NCBI GenBank assembly: GCA_949752735.1
Contig: OX457038.1
Coordinates: forward strand, 20,696,012-20,760,011
Length of the DNA stretch: 64,000 nucleotides
DNA from: Lumbricus terrestris
Lineage: Eukaryota > Annelida > Clitellata > Crassiclitellata > Lumbricidae
Direction: 5' to 3'
The notes beneath the pieces were generated by a model that did no database searches, was not told the origin of the DNA, and saw only the letters and a list, made by a program, of their open reading frames with translations. A program made the translations under genes and the position numbers. Below, piece after piece: positions 10,137-20,523 of the stretch (positions are counted from its first letter, which is position 1; every line of letters begins with the position of its first letter).

Positions 10137-12910
10137 CTAAAAGACAAATAAATATTTTAAGCTTCAGTGATGAATTAAGTTGATTGATAACAAACCATAA
10201 TATCCTAATTGGAATTCAGAATTCCATTCTTTTTACAAACAGATTAGGGGACCACAATCACCACATGAACAGGATTGTCTGAGACAGTCTTTCAATTGAT
10301 AAAAGTATTTCACATCTTACAACATCCATTTTTTTATTTTAAAACTAAATAGATAGAATTTGTTATTTTAATCGTCCAATAAGTAGAAAGTTTCACAAAG
10401 TGAAATTAGAAAAACTACAAAAATGTGCTGTGCTGCACAAAATATAGAAATCCTCAGTACTAAGTCAACTTAAGATTGGGTAATGCATATGGTTGAGATC
10501 AAAACCAGTCACTTTATCAAAAGCGCTTTACTATCTAATTGTATATATATTTGACTCATTTTCCGTCTAATTAAAAAAATACAAATAAAATGCTTAATTG
10601 CAGTCTAAAATCTTAAAAATATATTTCAGCTGTTGCAGATGTTCAGCACTCTTCCAAACAAACTCAGCTACCAATAACTGAGTTTGACTTAGATTGGAAG
10701 TACTGTGGTGACCCTGCATGACAGAAAAGTGTGATCGTCTATGTAGCATATAATAATTATCATGATCGCAATTAAACGGTGACCCGTCAAAACAACCTCG
10801 TCATAATCGTCCACCAACAAAACAGCCCCGAAAAAACTTACAAAATAGCCCCGTCAAAAACAGTCTGTGTAAACAGTTCCTGAAAATAGTCCCCCTTCAT
10901 AGACGCCACTGACCCCTCAGTTCCAGAATGGTTCAAATGTATTAATGTTATGTTCAGTAATGCAATGAGCAGTGTATTTAAAACAAAACAACCAAACTAC
11001 TAGTATGAAAAGTTTAAATGCTTTCATCGCAAAATGTGAACAAAACTACTACGAAACTACTAAGCTTTAAACCTGTTTGTACGACAACTGAAGGAAACTA
11101 TTTATTTGCTCATTGTCCTTAGTTCTTCTTATCATCATTCAGATAATCGTTTGATCCCAGCTATCGATGTGAAATGCAACGTTAGTTTAAACAAGGCCTG
11201 TCCACTAGCCTCGTTTCACAACTACAGTTTGACTTTATATAAGGCCTCAGATCTTGTGGCCCATTTGTAGAGCCGTCATTGGCTCTTTTTAACCCGTACC
11301 CGTCACTCTTTTGAAATCAAAAGCTTTCATCGTCCAAAGTGGAAATGGGTCTAAAAACTCACCGTCAGCTTAACACTCTACAACTGCTCTACAACGTTCC
11401 ATGCAAATTAAGCTTAAATTATACATCTGGATGGTGTGGAACCCATATAATTGTAAAACCTAAAAAAAAAACAGAACAAGACGATATGAAACCTATTTTG
11501 AAGCAAGGTAAGTAATTTTCGCCCCCGATAGTACATGTATACCCAACCTAATCACACACACCTTAATCGAAGACATGGCAGTGCATCAAAATTTTTATTA
11601 ACTTACATAATTGCAAGAAACGATCTTTTACAGTAGGGTATTAAGTATCAGGTTGGACTGCTTAGAAGAATTGCTTAAGTCATATGAAAAACACTTAATA
11701 GCCTATATAATTTGACATGATTTCCTCGCGAAAACATCTTGCTCACGTAAACACATAATCTAGAGATGCTCATACAAATTACGTCACTGCATCCAAAGGC
11801 AGCCATAGATAAAAGTAAGTAAGTATATTCTAGGCCTAGATATAGGCCTAATAAAAAATTATAACTTCATCGGTCAATCGGTCAAGCAATCAATCAATCA
11901 ATCAATCAATACTCGCTTATTTAATCATAATAAGCTGACATAGACGCAACTTATAAAAGAAAAAATCACAGGCTATAGGTTTTTTAGAGGCAACATGCAT
12001 ACTCTTCAGCAGTGTTAATAGGAGTTATTATAGCAAACTGGATATAAAATGGATATAAAATGGATATTAAATTGCGTTTGCATTTTACTCGTATGACGTA
12101 GGCTATAGGTCTAAGTTATGAGCTCTCGCATGGAGGTTATGACCGGTATTGCGGGATGGGGAAGCAAGTTTCGGGTAGTAGGCCAGGCCTACTCCTGCTA
12201 GCCTACTTGTATGAACAAAAGAGTGAAAAGACCCACCCCGGCCACAACTTTGCCGGTGACACGAAACGGAGTATCCCCCTGAAAGCTATCCGGGGGGATG
12301 AATTAATCTATCCCTCCGGATGGAATTAACCGGTCTATACTATCCGGGAGGATAAACCATTCTATCCCCTTTTTAAAAACGCGTATAATTGAAAACTTTA
12401 TGCTGTAATCAAAATTTAAAGTGACTCTAATTGTTTTAAGTGTCCTAAGCAATGTTCAGATAAAGGCAAATCGAATTTATCTAGTGACTCTGAGTGTTCT
12501 TAAGTGTTTTAAGTGCTCTAAAACAGGCAAAACATATTATTTAGTAGGAATAAACATACCTGTTAGTGTCATTGTTCAAAGCAAAGCAGATGAAAATTAA
12601 TTTGCAAAAATAAATACACGCGGAAGTGGTTTTTTCGAATTTTTTTAATTTGGGGGATACAATCAATACGGGGATACTCTATTTTGTGACACCGGCTCCA
12701 GCAAATCATTATTGTTTCCATAGCATAGGGCAATAGGCCTAAGCTCAGACCCCTATTATAGTGGTATAAACTTAGGCGACCAAAATACCAAATATATTTG
12801 GTATTTGGTCGCCTAAGTTTATACCACTTACCGGTACAGGTATAGCCTATAGTGCATGTGTACCGAAGGGGTAAATGGAGCGAACACCTCGAGCGAGCGG
12901 ATATTGTGCA
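10137..12910. other. Upstream region of the TMEM248-like gene, no gene recognised
   Basis: This segment should hold the first intron and perhaps the 5' exon and promoter of the minus-strand gene. I could not assign a splice donor or a promoter. It is AT-rich with an (AATC)n run near 11885. No ORF with protein-like composition is present. Confidence 0.5.
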
Positions 12911-14639
12911 TAGAGCCCTGCGCCGACTTGAGAGTGTCGGCGGCGGCGCGCCGGTCATTTTTAGTCGGCGGCGGCGGCGGCGGCGGCGCGCCGACCAACA
13001 AAAATCGACGGCGGCGGCGCCATTGAAATGTCGGCGTCGGCGGCGCGGCGCGGCGTCGTGGGATTAGTGCTCCAGCGTCGCATACTTATTTTAGAAGTTG
13101 TTACACAATTAACCTATGTTACTAAGATATGCCTGTTCAGCAATAACTTTTGACAATTATCTTGTCTTAAAATAATATTCATGAGAAACAATTATTCTCA
13201 GAACAGACGTTCAATAACAAAACTTTACAAAGGCTTGACCATCAAACCACATGAAAACGTTTTCAAATTCCGGCCACCAGCTTACGTGACCTACTAATAG
13301 AAGCTAAAGGACTGTTTGCGCAGTGGCGGCGTAACCTGCCTATTTCACTCTTGACCTGCCACAAAATTGGACTTATTGTGAATGAATACAAAGTCATGCA
13401 ATCTTGTCAACAGATGAGGGTGCTTGTAGTTTTTTAATTTTCCCTTGTCAATGCACACTGAGTAGCAAACTTGGCCAGAATTCGCCACCTTTCCTGATTT
13501 ATCTTCAAATATTCCGAACGACTTCCACGCGAAACTCTTAGCATCTTTTTAAAACCTAATTGCTGAGCACAAGTCTTTCGATCTAAACAAGTCAAGTCAC
13601 AATAAGTTAGACTTCTTTAATGCGAAAAATGCTTTCCGTTTCTTAACCGGATCCCACTTGTGAGACGTTACTCAAATTGCTGACAAAATGTGCACTCTAC
13701 AGATTTGTTTTTACTTTTCAAACTTGACAAATTTGGTACTGGATCTTTGGTCCTCTCTCAGACCGTCATCATGGAGTATTGTTGATCCTATTTTATTCCG
13801 GCTATGATCATTTCAACTGGACGTAGGCCTCTATCCGAGTCTATCGGAATCAAACTAAATAAATGCCTTTTGAAATCTACTTCACGGGCTTCCCACAATA
13901 TAAATTCGTCTGAAAACATGGAAATTAACTTAACTCCGTTATCCATTGCTCTCTTATGTATATTAACTGTATTTCATTTAATTGTACCACACGTGTAAAC
14001 CAAAATGCGGTTTGCAATTGGGGAATTAAAGAATATTATTATCTTAAATATGATCTATTGGCCAATTGCCTAACATTGCTCCATTGTTCATATAGACTCG
14101 GCTATTAGTGCTCGAAAGCTAAATCGCCAATTTCACATAGGTCACGTACTGGTGAGAAAATTGGAATTAGGTAGTAACTGGCAGGCAATGGAGAATCACA
14201 AGCCTGCAGACGCTACCAATCACCTACATACAATTGCAGAGCGCGAACTCTTTGGAACAAGATAGTAGTGTATATTCTAATACTAGGGGCAGACGGTTCT
14301 GTTCCATCCTGGCGCACGGAGGAACTATCAGGAAAGAAGGCACACACGGCATAACAATTCACTTAGGCTTCCTGGAGTTCTTTTTACCTTCGCTGCTGCC
14401 ATAACTCAATTCGAATCACAAAATCCACAAAGGCTTAAACGTTAAGCGCACTGTTACAAAAGTCAAAACGAATAGGTGGCTTCATAGCTTTCATAGCATT
14501 GACGCAAAAACGGTGTTGCCAGGAAAATTTAAGCAGATAAGAAAAAGATTAATTTCGTACTGACGCAACAATTCTTTCGCGAAACCATGCCCACAAAACG
14601 TCGGCGGCGGCGGCGCGGCGCGGCCGGCGCATAGCTCTG
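12911..14639. mobile_element. Non-autonomous hAT element with CGG-rich ends
   Basis: The ends are TAGAGCCCTGCGCCG and, inverted, CAGAGCTATGCGCCG. They are flanked by a perfect 8-bp duplication ATTGTGCA (12903-12910 and 14640-14647). The subterminal regions (12940-13065 and 14597-14630) are dense CGG/GCGC runs. The 1.5-kb interior has no intact transposase, so mobilisation would need a transposase in trans. Confidence 0.85.
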
Positions 14640-14880
14640 ATTGTGCATGGGCGGCAAAATTGGATTGAAGAATTTTTTAGAAATGAGTGAATGTTGGATA
14701 TCGAAATGAAAAGTATGATGGCAAGAAATATAGAAAAGAAGATAAGAACGATCGCTCGAGACCCTCGGTCACCTTTAGCATCTTTGATGCTAATAATTAT
14801 AATTATGCTAGGAATTAATAGACCTAGGCATATAGACATTTGGCCTTATAGCCAATAATACAAATAGTAGGCTATTCCCC

Positions 14881-15040
14881 GCAGTCGATCGAGTCGTGGG
14901 GTACGATCGACTTGGCCCGCGCTACGATCGACTCGATCGACTTTATCGACTCGCCGACCTCTCGACGACTCGAACGACTTGGTTTGGCCGACAATCGACT
15001 CGATCGACTTCGTCGACTTTGGCTTGACCTAGTTTTGTTT
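14881..15040. repeat. CGATCGACT-rich tract
   Basis: Short repeats of CGATCGACT, GACTCGATCGACT and relatives. They form many overlapping palindromes (TCGA, CGATCG), so both strands look similar. A sister tract is at 21620-21748. Confidence 0.75.
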
Positions 15041-15109
15041 CGGTCAAAATTGCTCACCTCCGCAGGCCGCAGCATTTTAGGGCCCAATTATGTGTTCTCA
15101 AAATGAAAT

Positions 15110-15660
15110 TCTATGATAGTAGATCCGTGTCATAATCAGCATGACGTCACAATAAGCCTCATTTCGTATTCACAGTGAACTTATAAATTAAAATAGCAGA
15201 TTTGCATCATAATCTTAGTGACCTCACAATATACATCGTTTTAGATTCTCAAAATAAACTTCTATGACTGTAGATTTGTATAATAATCAAAGTGACGTCG
15301 CGATAGGCCTTCTTTTCCTATTTTACAGGCCTACTCTCAAAAGCCCCGTTTTATATTCTCAAAATTAACATCTATAATAGTAGATATGCATAATAATCGA
15401 AGTGACGTCACAATAGACCTAGTTCATATTCTCAAAACGTACCGGTACTTCCATAATATTGGATGTGCATAGGCTATAATCGAAGTGACGTCACAATAGG
15501 TCTAGTTTTTAATTCTCGAAATGAACTTATAATTCTAATAGTGGAATTGTAAGCCATCATAATCAGAGTGACTTTATAATTTTCCTAGCCTTGTATTCTC
15601 AACATGAAATTATATGATAGTAGATCTGTATCCTGATCGAAGTGACGTTAGGCCTACAAT
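15110..15660. repeat. Degenerate tandem units carrying TGACGTCA
   Basis: Units of roughly 80-110 bp share the order TAGTAGAT, TAATC, GTGACGTCACAATA, TATTCTCAAAATGAAC. The pattern resumes at 16025-16260 and after the LTR element at 21357-21420, so that element landed in this array. Perfect or near-perfect CRE palindromes occur around 15143, 15294, 15402, 15486 and 16036. Confidence 0.7.
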
Positions 15661-15736
15661 AAGTCGAATTTCGTTTTCTCAGCGAACTTATTTAGTAGGC
15701 CTACATATAGGCCTAGTAGAATTGTATCATAAGCGA

Positions 15737-16217
15737 AGTATGTATATTCGTTTAATAAGCAAAAACAAGTTGGCAAACCGCATGCAACCTGGTATACGCT
15801 ACATTGAGATAGACAAAAATTACACTGAAATAAAAATATCAATATTGTAGGAAGCAATCAGTTATTGGAATTAAATTGAATCAATAGTTAGACTATGCTT
15901 TAATAATATGCTTGAAAAGGACTCTAGAAACAAAGTTTCGGTCATCTTTGCTCGGAAGTTCAAAATTGTGCATACGGTTGTTCTTTGGCGGGAAAAGAGT
16001 TCGAAGGACGTGGAAGTCGTTCCTGGCCACTGCAGTGACGTCACAAAAAGCCAAGTTTTATATTCTATATAGCTATCGATTCAATTTAATTCCAATAACT
16101 GATTAGGCTACTCGATCCCTTTAATATTTTTATTTCAATGTAATTTTTGTCTGTCTCAATGTACCAGGTTGCGGTTTGCCAACCTGTTTTTGCTCATTAA
16201 ACGAATATACATTCTCA
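15737..16217. repeat. Long inverted repeat, arms of about 145 bp
   Basis: The left arm (15737-15893) and the right arm (16070-16217) are reverse complements with a few substitutions and small gaps. Example: TATATTCGTTTAATAAGC matched by GCTCATTAAACGAATATA. The spacer is about 175 bp. It could be a foldback element or MITE, or a hairpin-forming duplication. Confidence 0.75.
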
Positions 16218-16260
16218 AAATGAACATCTATAATAGTAGAACAAACTGAACATCTATAAT

Positions 16261-17093
16261 TGTAAAGGACCAGCCCTTAGCTCACGTGCCACGTGATACG
16301 GCCAAACGGTATAGTGGAAACCGCCGAGATTTAGCGGGCGCCAATTAATTACCCATAGCGACCGACTGATAGTTAACGCTTTAAGATTAAGATCTTTCCC
16401 TTTCTCTGGTTGCGTTCTGTAATGGCTGACACGTTGTCATATGGCCGGTTTTAGTAATTTTAGTTGAATCGGACAGTTTGTTTGCGATTTTACATTAATG
16501 ATAATACACTGCGAGTGGTGATTAAGTTTGCGAATCTTTGTGTGTTGTTTGTTGGTGAACTGATGCAAGATAAAATGGCAACCCAACAAAAACATTCCTC
16601 CCATGATTCAACCCTTAATACTGCCCACGTGTACTCGAACATTAATAACTCCGCCTGCGATCGAGCAGAAGACGCATTCACACGGGATCAGAGGGAAACT
16701 ATAATTACAACCGCGGCGGACGACGAGGCCCGAGCGGATGCCCGAGTAGGACTCATGCAGTTGTGGCACGCTAGCGTGGTGTCAGGCCAATTAGAAGCAG
16801 ACTACGGCAGGGAGCAGTCGGACCCAGCCCGACCCCTGGCGGCGGGCGTTCTCGGACAGAGAACCGGCGACGATATGTCCTTTATTCCACTCGAGCGGCG
16901 TCCTGGTAGAATAACCGCTAACTCTGAAATATACGACTCCTATTCAATGAACCATTCCGTTTTGCAACCTATTCCGAATTCTGACTCTCTAGGTTATCAA
17001 GCTACAACGCCTCTTCATAATCATCCATCCATTGCTCCCTCGGCGTCCCCCTTCGATGAGATAGCGACGACATCAAGGGGGCGAAAGTTTACA
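16261..17093 (+). repeat. 5' LTR of the non-autonomous element
   Basis: The LTR is 833 bp, TGTAAA...TTTACA. Near its start it has two CACGTG E-box motifs (16283-16288 and 16290-16295). Unusually, the element's ORF begins inside the LTR (ATG at 16464 or 16563) and reads through its end. Confidence 0.92.
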
Positions 17094-19952
17094 AGTGATT
17101 CCAGAAGTGTGGGGTGTGTTGAAATGGATGAAACAGGACAGCCCAAACTTACAAGTGATTTCAGAAGTTGGAGATTGCGCTTAAAAGATGATGAAGAGAA
17201 TGAAAGGTGTTCGAGAGTTGATAATGAGACCAGAGACGAAATAGAGAAACGGAAAGATGAAAGGAGAGGCGAGATATTAAGAGGCAGTGAAGTGAAGAAA
17301 AGGAGTATATGTCAACAAGAGTACGCAAGGGGAATGGAAGAAGTTGATGGAACTAGCATTAATTCTTCACGACTAAAGAAGAACACGACGACGACCCAGA
17401 CTGGACAATTGCAAGACCTTTTAGCACCACTACAAGAACTGTGTAGGCATCTCAGTGAGATTTGCGAGCAGAGTGGAAAAAGTGTAAGCAATGGTCCTGG
17501 GCTGTGCACGGAAGTCGGACAAACGTTAAGTCGTCCCTTGGTGACCAGTCCGTTAGAAACTCGTCCAGTGATTTTAGTTGAAGGCGATGGGTTGAGATAT
17601 AAGCCGACCATCGAACCGAAATCATGTACGGAGGATGAAACGAAGAAGCAACCAAGAGACAGACACAAGCAGTGGCTGAAACTAGAGAAATTTGATGGTC
17701 AAACGCCTCTGGAAGCGTTTCTAGTCAAGCTTGAGATCTGTTCGAGACAGAATGGATGGGACGAGGACGAAAAGGTGAACCAATTGATGTGTGCCATGGT
17801 AGGACCAGCAGCGCATCTGTTGTGGGAATTTCACGCCTCAGGTCTGTCATCCTCGAGCGATCTGATAAAGCGACTTAGGAGCAGATATGGATGTTCGGAC
17901 CAGACAACATTATATCGTACGCAACTTCGTGCGCGAAAACAGAGAAAAGAAGAGTCCTTGCAAGAATTAGCGCAAGACATCCGACGCCTGATGGTGCTGG
18001 CCTATGCTGGTCCGCCCACGGAGATGAGTGAGATGGTCGCCATCGATGCATTCCTCGACGCAATAGACGACTCCGAGCTTGCCCTATGCGTGAGAGACCG
18101 CGAACCGACTAACCTCGAAGCAGCGTGCAGATGTGCTATTCGACTAGAGGCGAATCGAGCAACTCGAGGTAGAACTGGAGACCATGAGCGTAGATCGGGA
18201 CGAATCCAAGCGATCCGAACAGATGACAGTTCTAGCGAAGAATTGCTTCGTAGATTGTCGGAGCAAATGGCTAACATGGAACAGCGTCAACTGCAGATGG
18301 AACAGTGGTGGTGTGGGCCAACGTTGCAAGCATCTGACGGAAGAGAAAGACAATCGGTAGAACCTCGATATGTGCCGATGGAAAATCGACAGAGATCGGA
18401 GGGAGGAACGAGAAACAATTTAGAGACGCAAGGTCGAAGGAATCGACGAAGTGGTGGTCGGTGCTTTCTCTGCTTGCAGCCAGGACATTTCCGGAAAGAC
18501 TGTCCACAAGCAAGGACAGACGTACAAGGTCAAGGAGAAGGAGAAAGGATAGCTAACGCAAGATATATCCAAGGAAGTACTAACGCGTACTTGCCACTTC
18601 GGATAAATGGGCGCAAGATCCTCGCTCTGATTGACACAGGAAGCGAGATGTCGTTAATTCCTGCTTCGTTAGTACGTCTTCAAGACATGCGAGAATCGCG
18701 ACAGCTCCTGAACGCGGCCAATGGCACCCGCATTCGTGTGCTGGGCGAGATTACTGTGCAAGGTGAAATCGCAGGGCGGATTTTCCAGATTCCGTGCCTC
18801 GTCACCGAGGAGCTGAACGAGATGATTCTGGGACTCAATTGGCTGGAACAACAGAACGCGAGGTGGAATTTCCGCGGACGATCAATTCAACTGCAGGGAC
18901 GAGACTACGCACTGTCTCGTGGAGCTGGAACTGCGCGATGTCGGAAAATATCGTTGGCAAGAACTGTTGCGCCACCTATGAGCGAAGCGTATGGGGAGGT
19001 GTTTGCCGTTCTTCCCACCAAGAAGGACGACCTTCGACCCTGTCCTGTACCGACGCAAGTGCTCGAATCTGACATTGTTGTAACCGGTGCGTCGCTGCCT
19101 GCTCGAACCGCAGAAGTCGATGTGTCTGGTGACCCAGACATCCTGCTGTCCCCTCTACGGCAGAACGTGTCTGACGACGTTCCGCCAGAAGCTAACGATC
19201 GGCCGACTCAGACGGTGCCCTCTCAACTGCGAGCCCCGTGTCTCACCGTCATTGAGGAGTGCGATTTCGAGAATCAGCCCCAACCCGACTCCGCGCGACC
19301 CTCCGCTGACGAACTCTCACGTCAACCGCACCACGTGGAGATGGTGCAGACTACGCGAATTCCTCTTCGACCGGAAGAGTTCCGTCCAGACGACTTCAGC
19401 ATCCTCTTACCTGGAGTGATGGCTACGTACCGCGCTACCGAGCGTTCGGGTACGAGATTCAGCCCCGACCGCCTGTTCGTGGGACGAGACGTTATCGCGC
19501 CCATCGGCCTAGTCTCTGGCGATGGTTCGGCGACAGAACTCTGCGACCAAACAGTGGACGAGTTGGTGGATCAACGCCTGCACCGGATGCAGGGCGCCTA
19601 TCGTCTGGTGCGAACTCACTTTCAGCAGTTCGTGCAGCATCGGACTGTGCGATACGATGGTCGAGTGCGCCCAGCCGCATTCGGACCTGGCCAAGGGATA
19701 TGGTACGGCTGTCCCCGTCGACACGCCGGTATCAAGACCAAGTGGACCAAGTTCTGCGAAGGACCGTGCAAAGTGGACGGACTGAACAACTTTAGGAGAG
19801 ACTATCCGAAGGACTGGGATATGCCGATCTCGAACGATGTTACTGATCGAAACGAACCTTTGGGACTTGACGAACTTGTCCGAGACGAGGAACTGAACTC
19901 TGTCCCCAGACCAACCCGTCCCCATGTTCTTCCTGTTCGGTTTCGTTTATAA
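16464..19952 (+). CDS. Gag-protease polyprotein with integrase C-terminal remnant
   Basis: The ORF has 1162 codons. Residues 1-210 are coded by the 5' LTR. Residues about 394-565 resemble a retrotransposon gag (WLKLEKFDGQ..., then a helical region). A CCHC zinc knuckle CFLCLQPGHFRKDC is at about 666-679. An aspartic protease motif LIDTGSEMSL is near 722-731. From about 980 the sequence LLPGVMATYRATERSGTRF and the following basic stretch match the end of a Ty3/gypsy integrase. No YxDD reverse transcriptase motif, RNase H or DDE core lies between. The join is in frame, so the ORF stayed open after the deletion. A start at codon 34 (16563, MQDKMATQQ) is equally possible. Confidence 0.88.
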   Translation: MNRTVCLRFYINDNTLRVVIKFANLCVLFVGELMQDKMATQQKHSSHDSTLNTAHVYSNINNSACDRAEDAFTRDQRETIITTAADDEARADARVGLMQLWHASVVSGQLEADYGREQSDPARPLAAGVLGQRTGDDMSFIPLERRPGRITANSEIYDSYSMNHSVLQPIPNSDSLGYQATTPLHNHPSIAPSASPFDEIATTSRGRKFTSDSRSVGCVEMDETGQPKLTSDFRSWRLRLKDDEENERCSRVDNETRDEIEKRKDERRGEILRGSEVKKRSICQQEYARGMEEVDGTSINSSRLKKNTTTTQTGQLQDLLAPLQELCRHLSEICEQSGKSVSNGPGLCTEVGQTLSRPLVTSPLETRPVILVEGDGLRYKPTIEPKSCTEDETKKQPRDRHKQWLKLEKFDGQTPLEAFLVKLEICSRQNGWDEDEKVNQLMCAMVGPAAHLLWEFHASGLSSSSDLIKRLRSRYGCSDQTTLYRTQLRARKQRKEESLQELAQDIRRLMVLAYAGPPTEMSEMVAIDAFLDAIDDSELALCVRDREPTNLEAACRCAIRLEANRATRGRTGDHERRSGRIQAIRTDDSSSEELLRRLSEQMANMEQRQLQMEQWWCGPTLQASDGRERQSVEPRYVPMENRQRSEGGTRNNLETQGRRNRRSGGRCFLCLQPGHFRKDCPQARTDVQGQGEGERIANARYIQGSTNAYLPLRINGRKILALIDTGSEMSLIPASLVRLQDMRESRQLLNAANGTRIRVLGEITVQGEIAGRIFQIPCLVTEELNEMILGLNWLEQQNARWNFRGRSIQLQGRDYALSRGAGTARCRKISLARTVAPPMSEAYGEVFAVLPTKKDDLRPCPVPTQVLESDIVVTGASLPARTAEVDVSGDPDILLSPLRQNVSDDVPPEANDRPTQTVPSQLRAPCLTVIEECDFENQPQPDSARPSADELSRQPHHVEMVQTTRIPLRPEEFRPDDFSILLPGVMATYRATERSGTRFSPDRLFVGRDVIAPIGLVSGDGSATELCDQTVDELVDQRLHRMQGAYRLVRTHFQQFVQHRTVRYDGRVRPAAFGPGQGIWYGCPRRHAGIKTKWTKFCEGPCKVDGLNNFRRDYPKDWDMPISNDVTDRNEPLGLDELVRDEELNSVPRPTRPHVLPVRFRL

Positions 19953-20223
19953 ACCACGCCCTGACCAGTTATTCACCGTTGTGAAAAACGTATTATTCAC
20001 CGTTGTGAAACCGTGTTGGTGATGTCAATCACTTAGATAAGTGTTTGTGTTGCCCGAACCCGAACTTCTGATTAAAGGATTGTGCAAGGAAACAGACGAC
20101 CCTGGGTCGTGCGATAGTTAATCATGTAGCAGGCTAAGGATGATTCTACTGTTTCGTGTTAGTTTGTTTCTGCATTCTGTTGGAGCGCTTTGTTACAGTT
20201 GCGTTATAACATTGGGTGCATGG

Positions 20224-20511
20224 GTAGGAACAGTCGGTGACCCTGTAGTCCGAATTTACATTTGCCGGATGCTTTAGGCCCGAGGTATGGAAATTTGTAG
20301 AGGGGTTGACCGTTGTTTGAATGGTTCATCTACTGTTTGTTTTTCCCGGGTTTCACCATTTGGGTAGGCGGAACCAGTAGTCCAGATTTACATTTGCCGG
20401 ATGCTGTATTTTGATATAGGCCCAAGGTATGGAAATTTGTAGAGGGGTTGACCGTTGTTTGAATGGTCCAGTACCGTTTGTTGGTTTCCCCGTGGTTTCA
20501 CCACTTGAGTA
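20224..20511 (+). repeat. Tandem duplication in the 3' untranslated part of the element
   Basis: Two copies of about 145 bp share ATTTACATTTGCCGGATGCT and GGAAATTTGTAGAGGGGTTG. The second copy has a small insertion (about 20405). They lie between the ORF stop and the polypurine tract. Confidence 0.8.
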
Positions 20512-20523
20512 GGTGGGGGAGAG
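20512..20523 (+). promoter_or_regulatory. Polypurine tract
   Basis: GGTGGGGGAGAG immediately precedes the 3' LTR. This is the normal position for the primer of plus-strand DNA synthesis in LTR elements. Confidence 0.8.

Noticed and set aside
13804..13998. 64-codon ORF inside the CGG-ended hAT element
   Set aside because: Too short, no transposase motif, AT-rich chance ORF.
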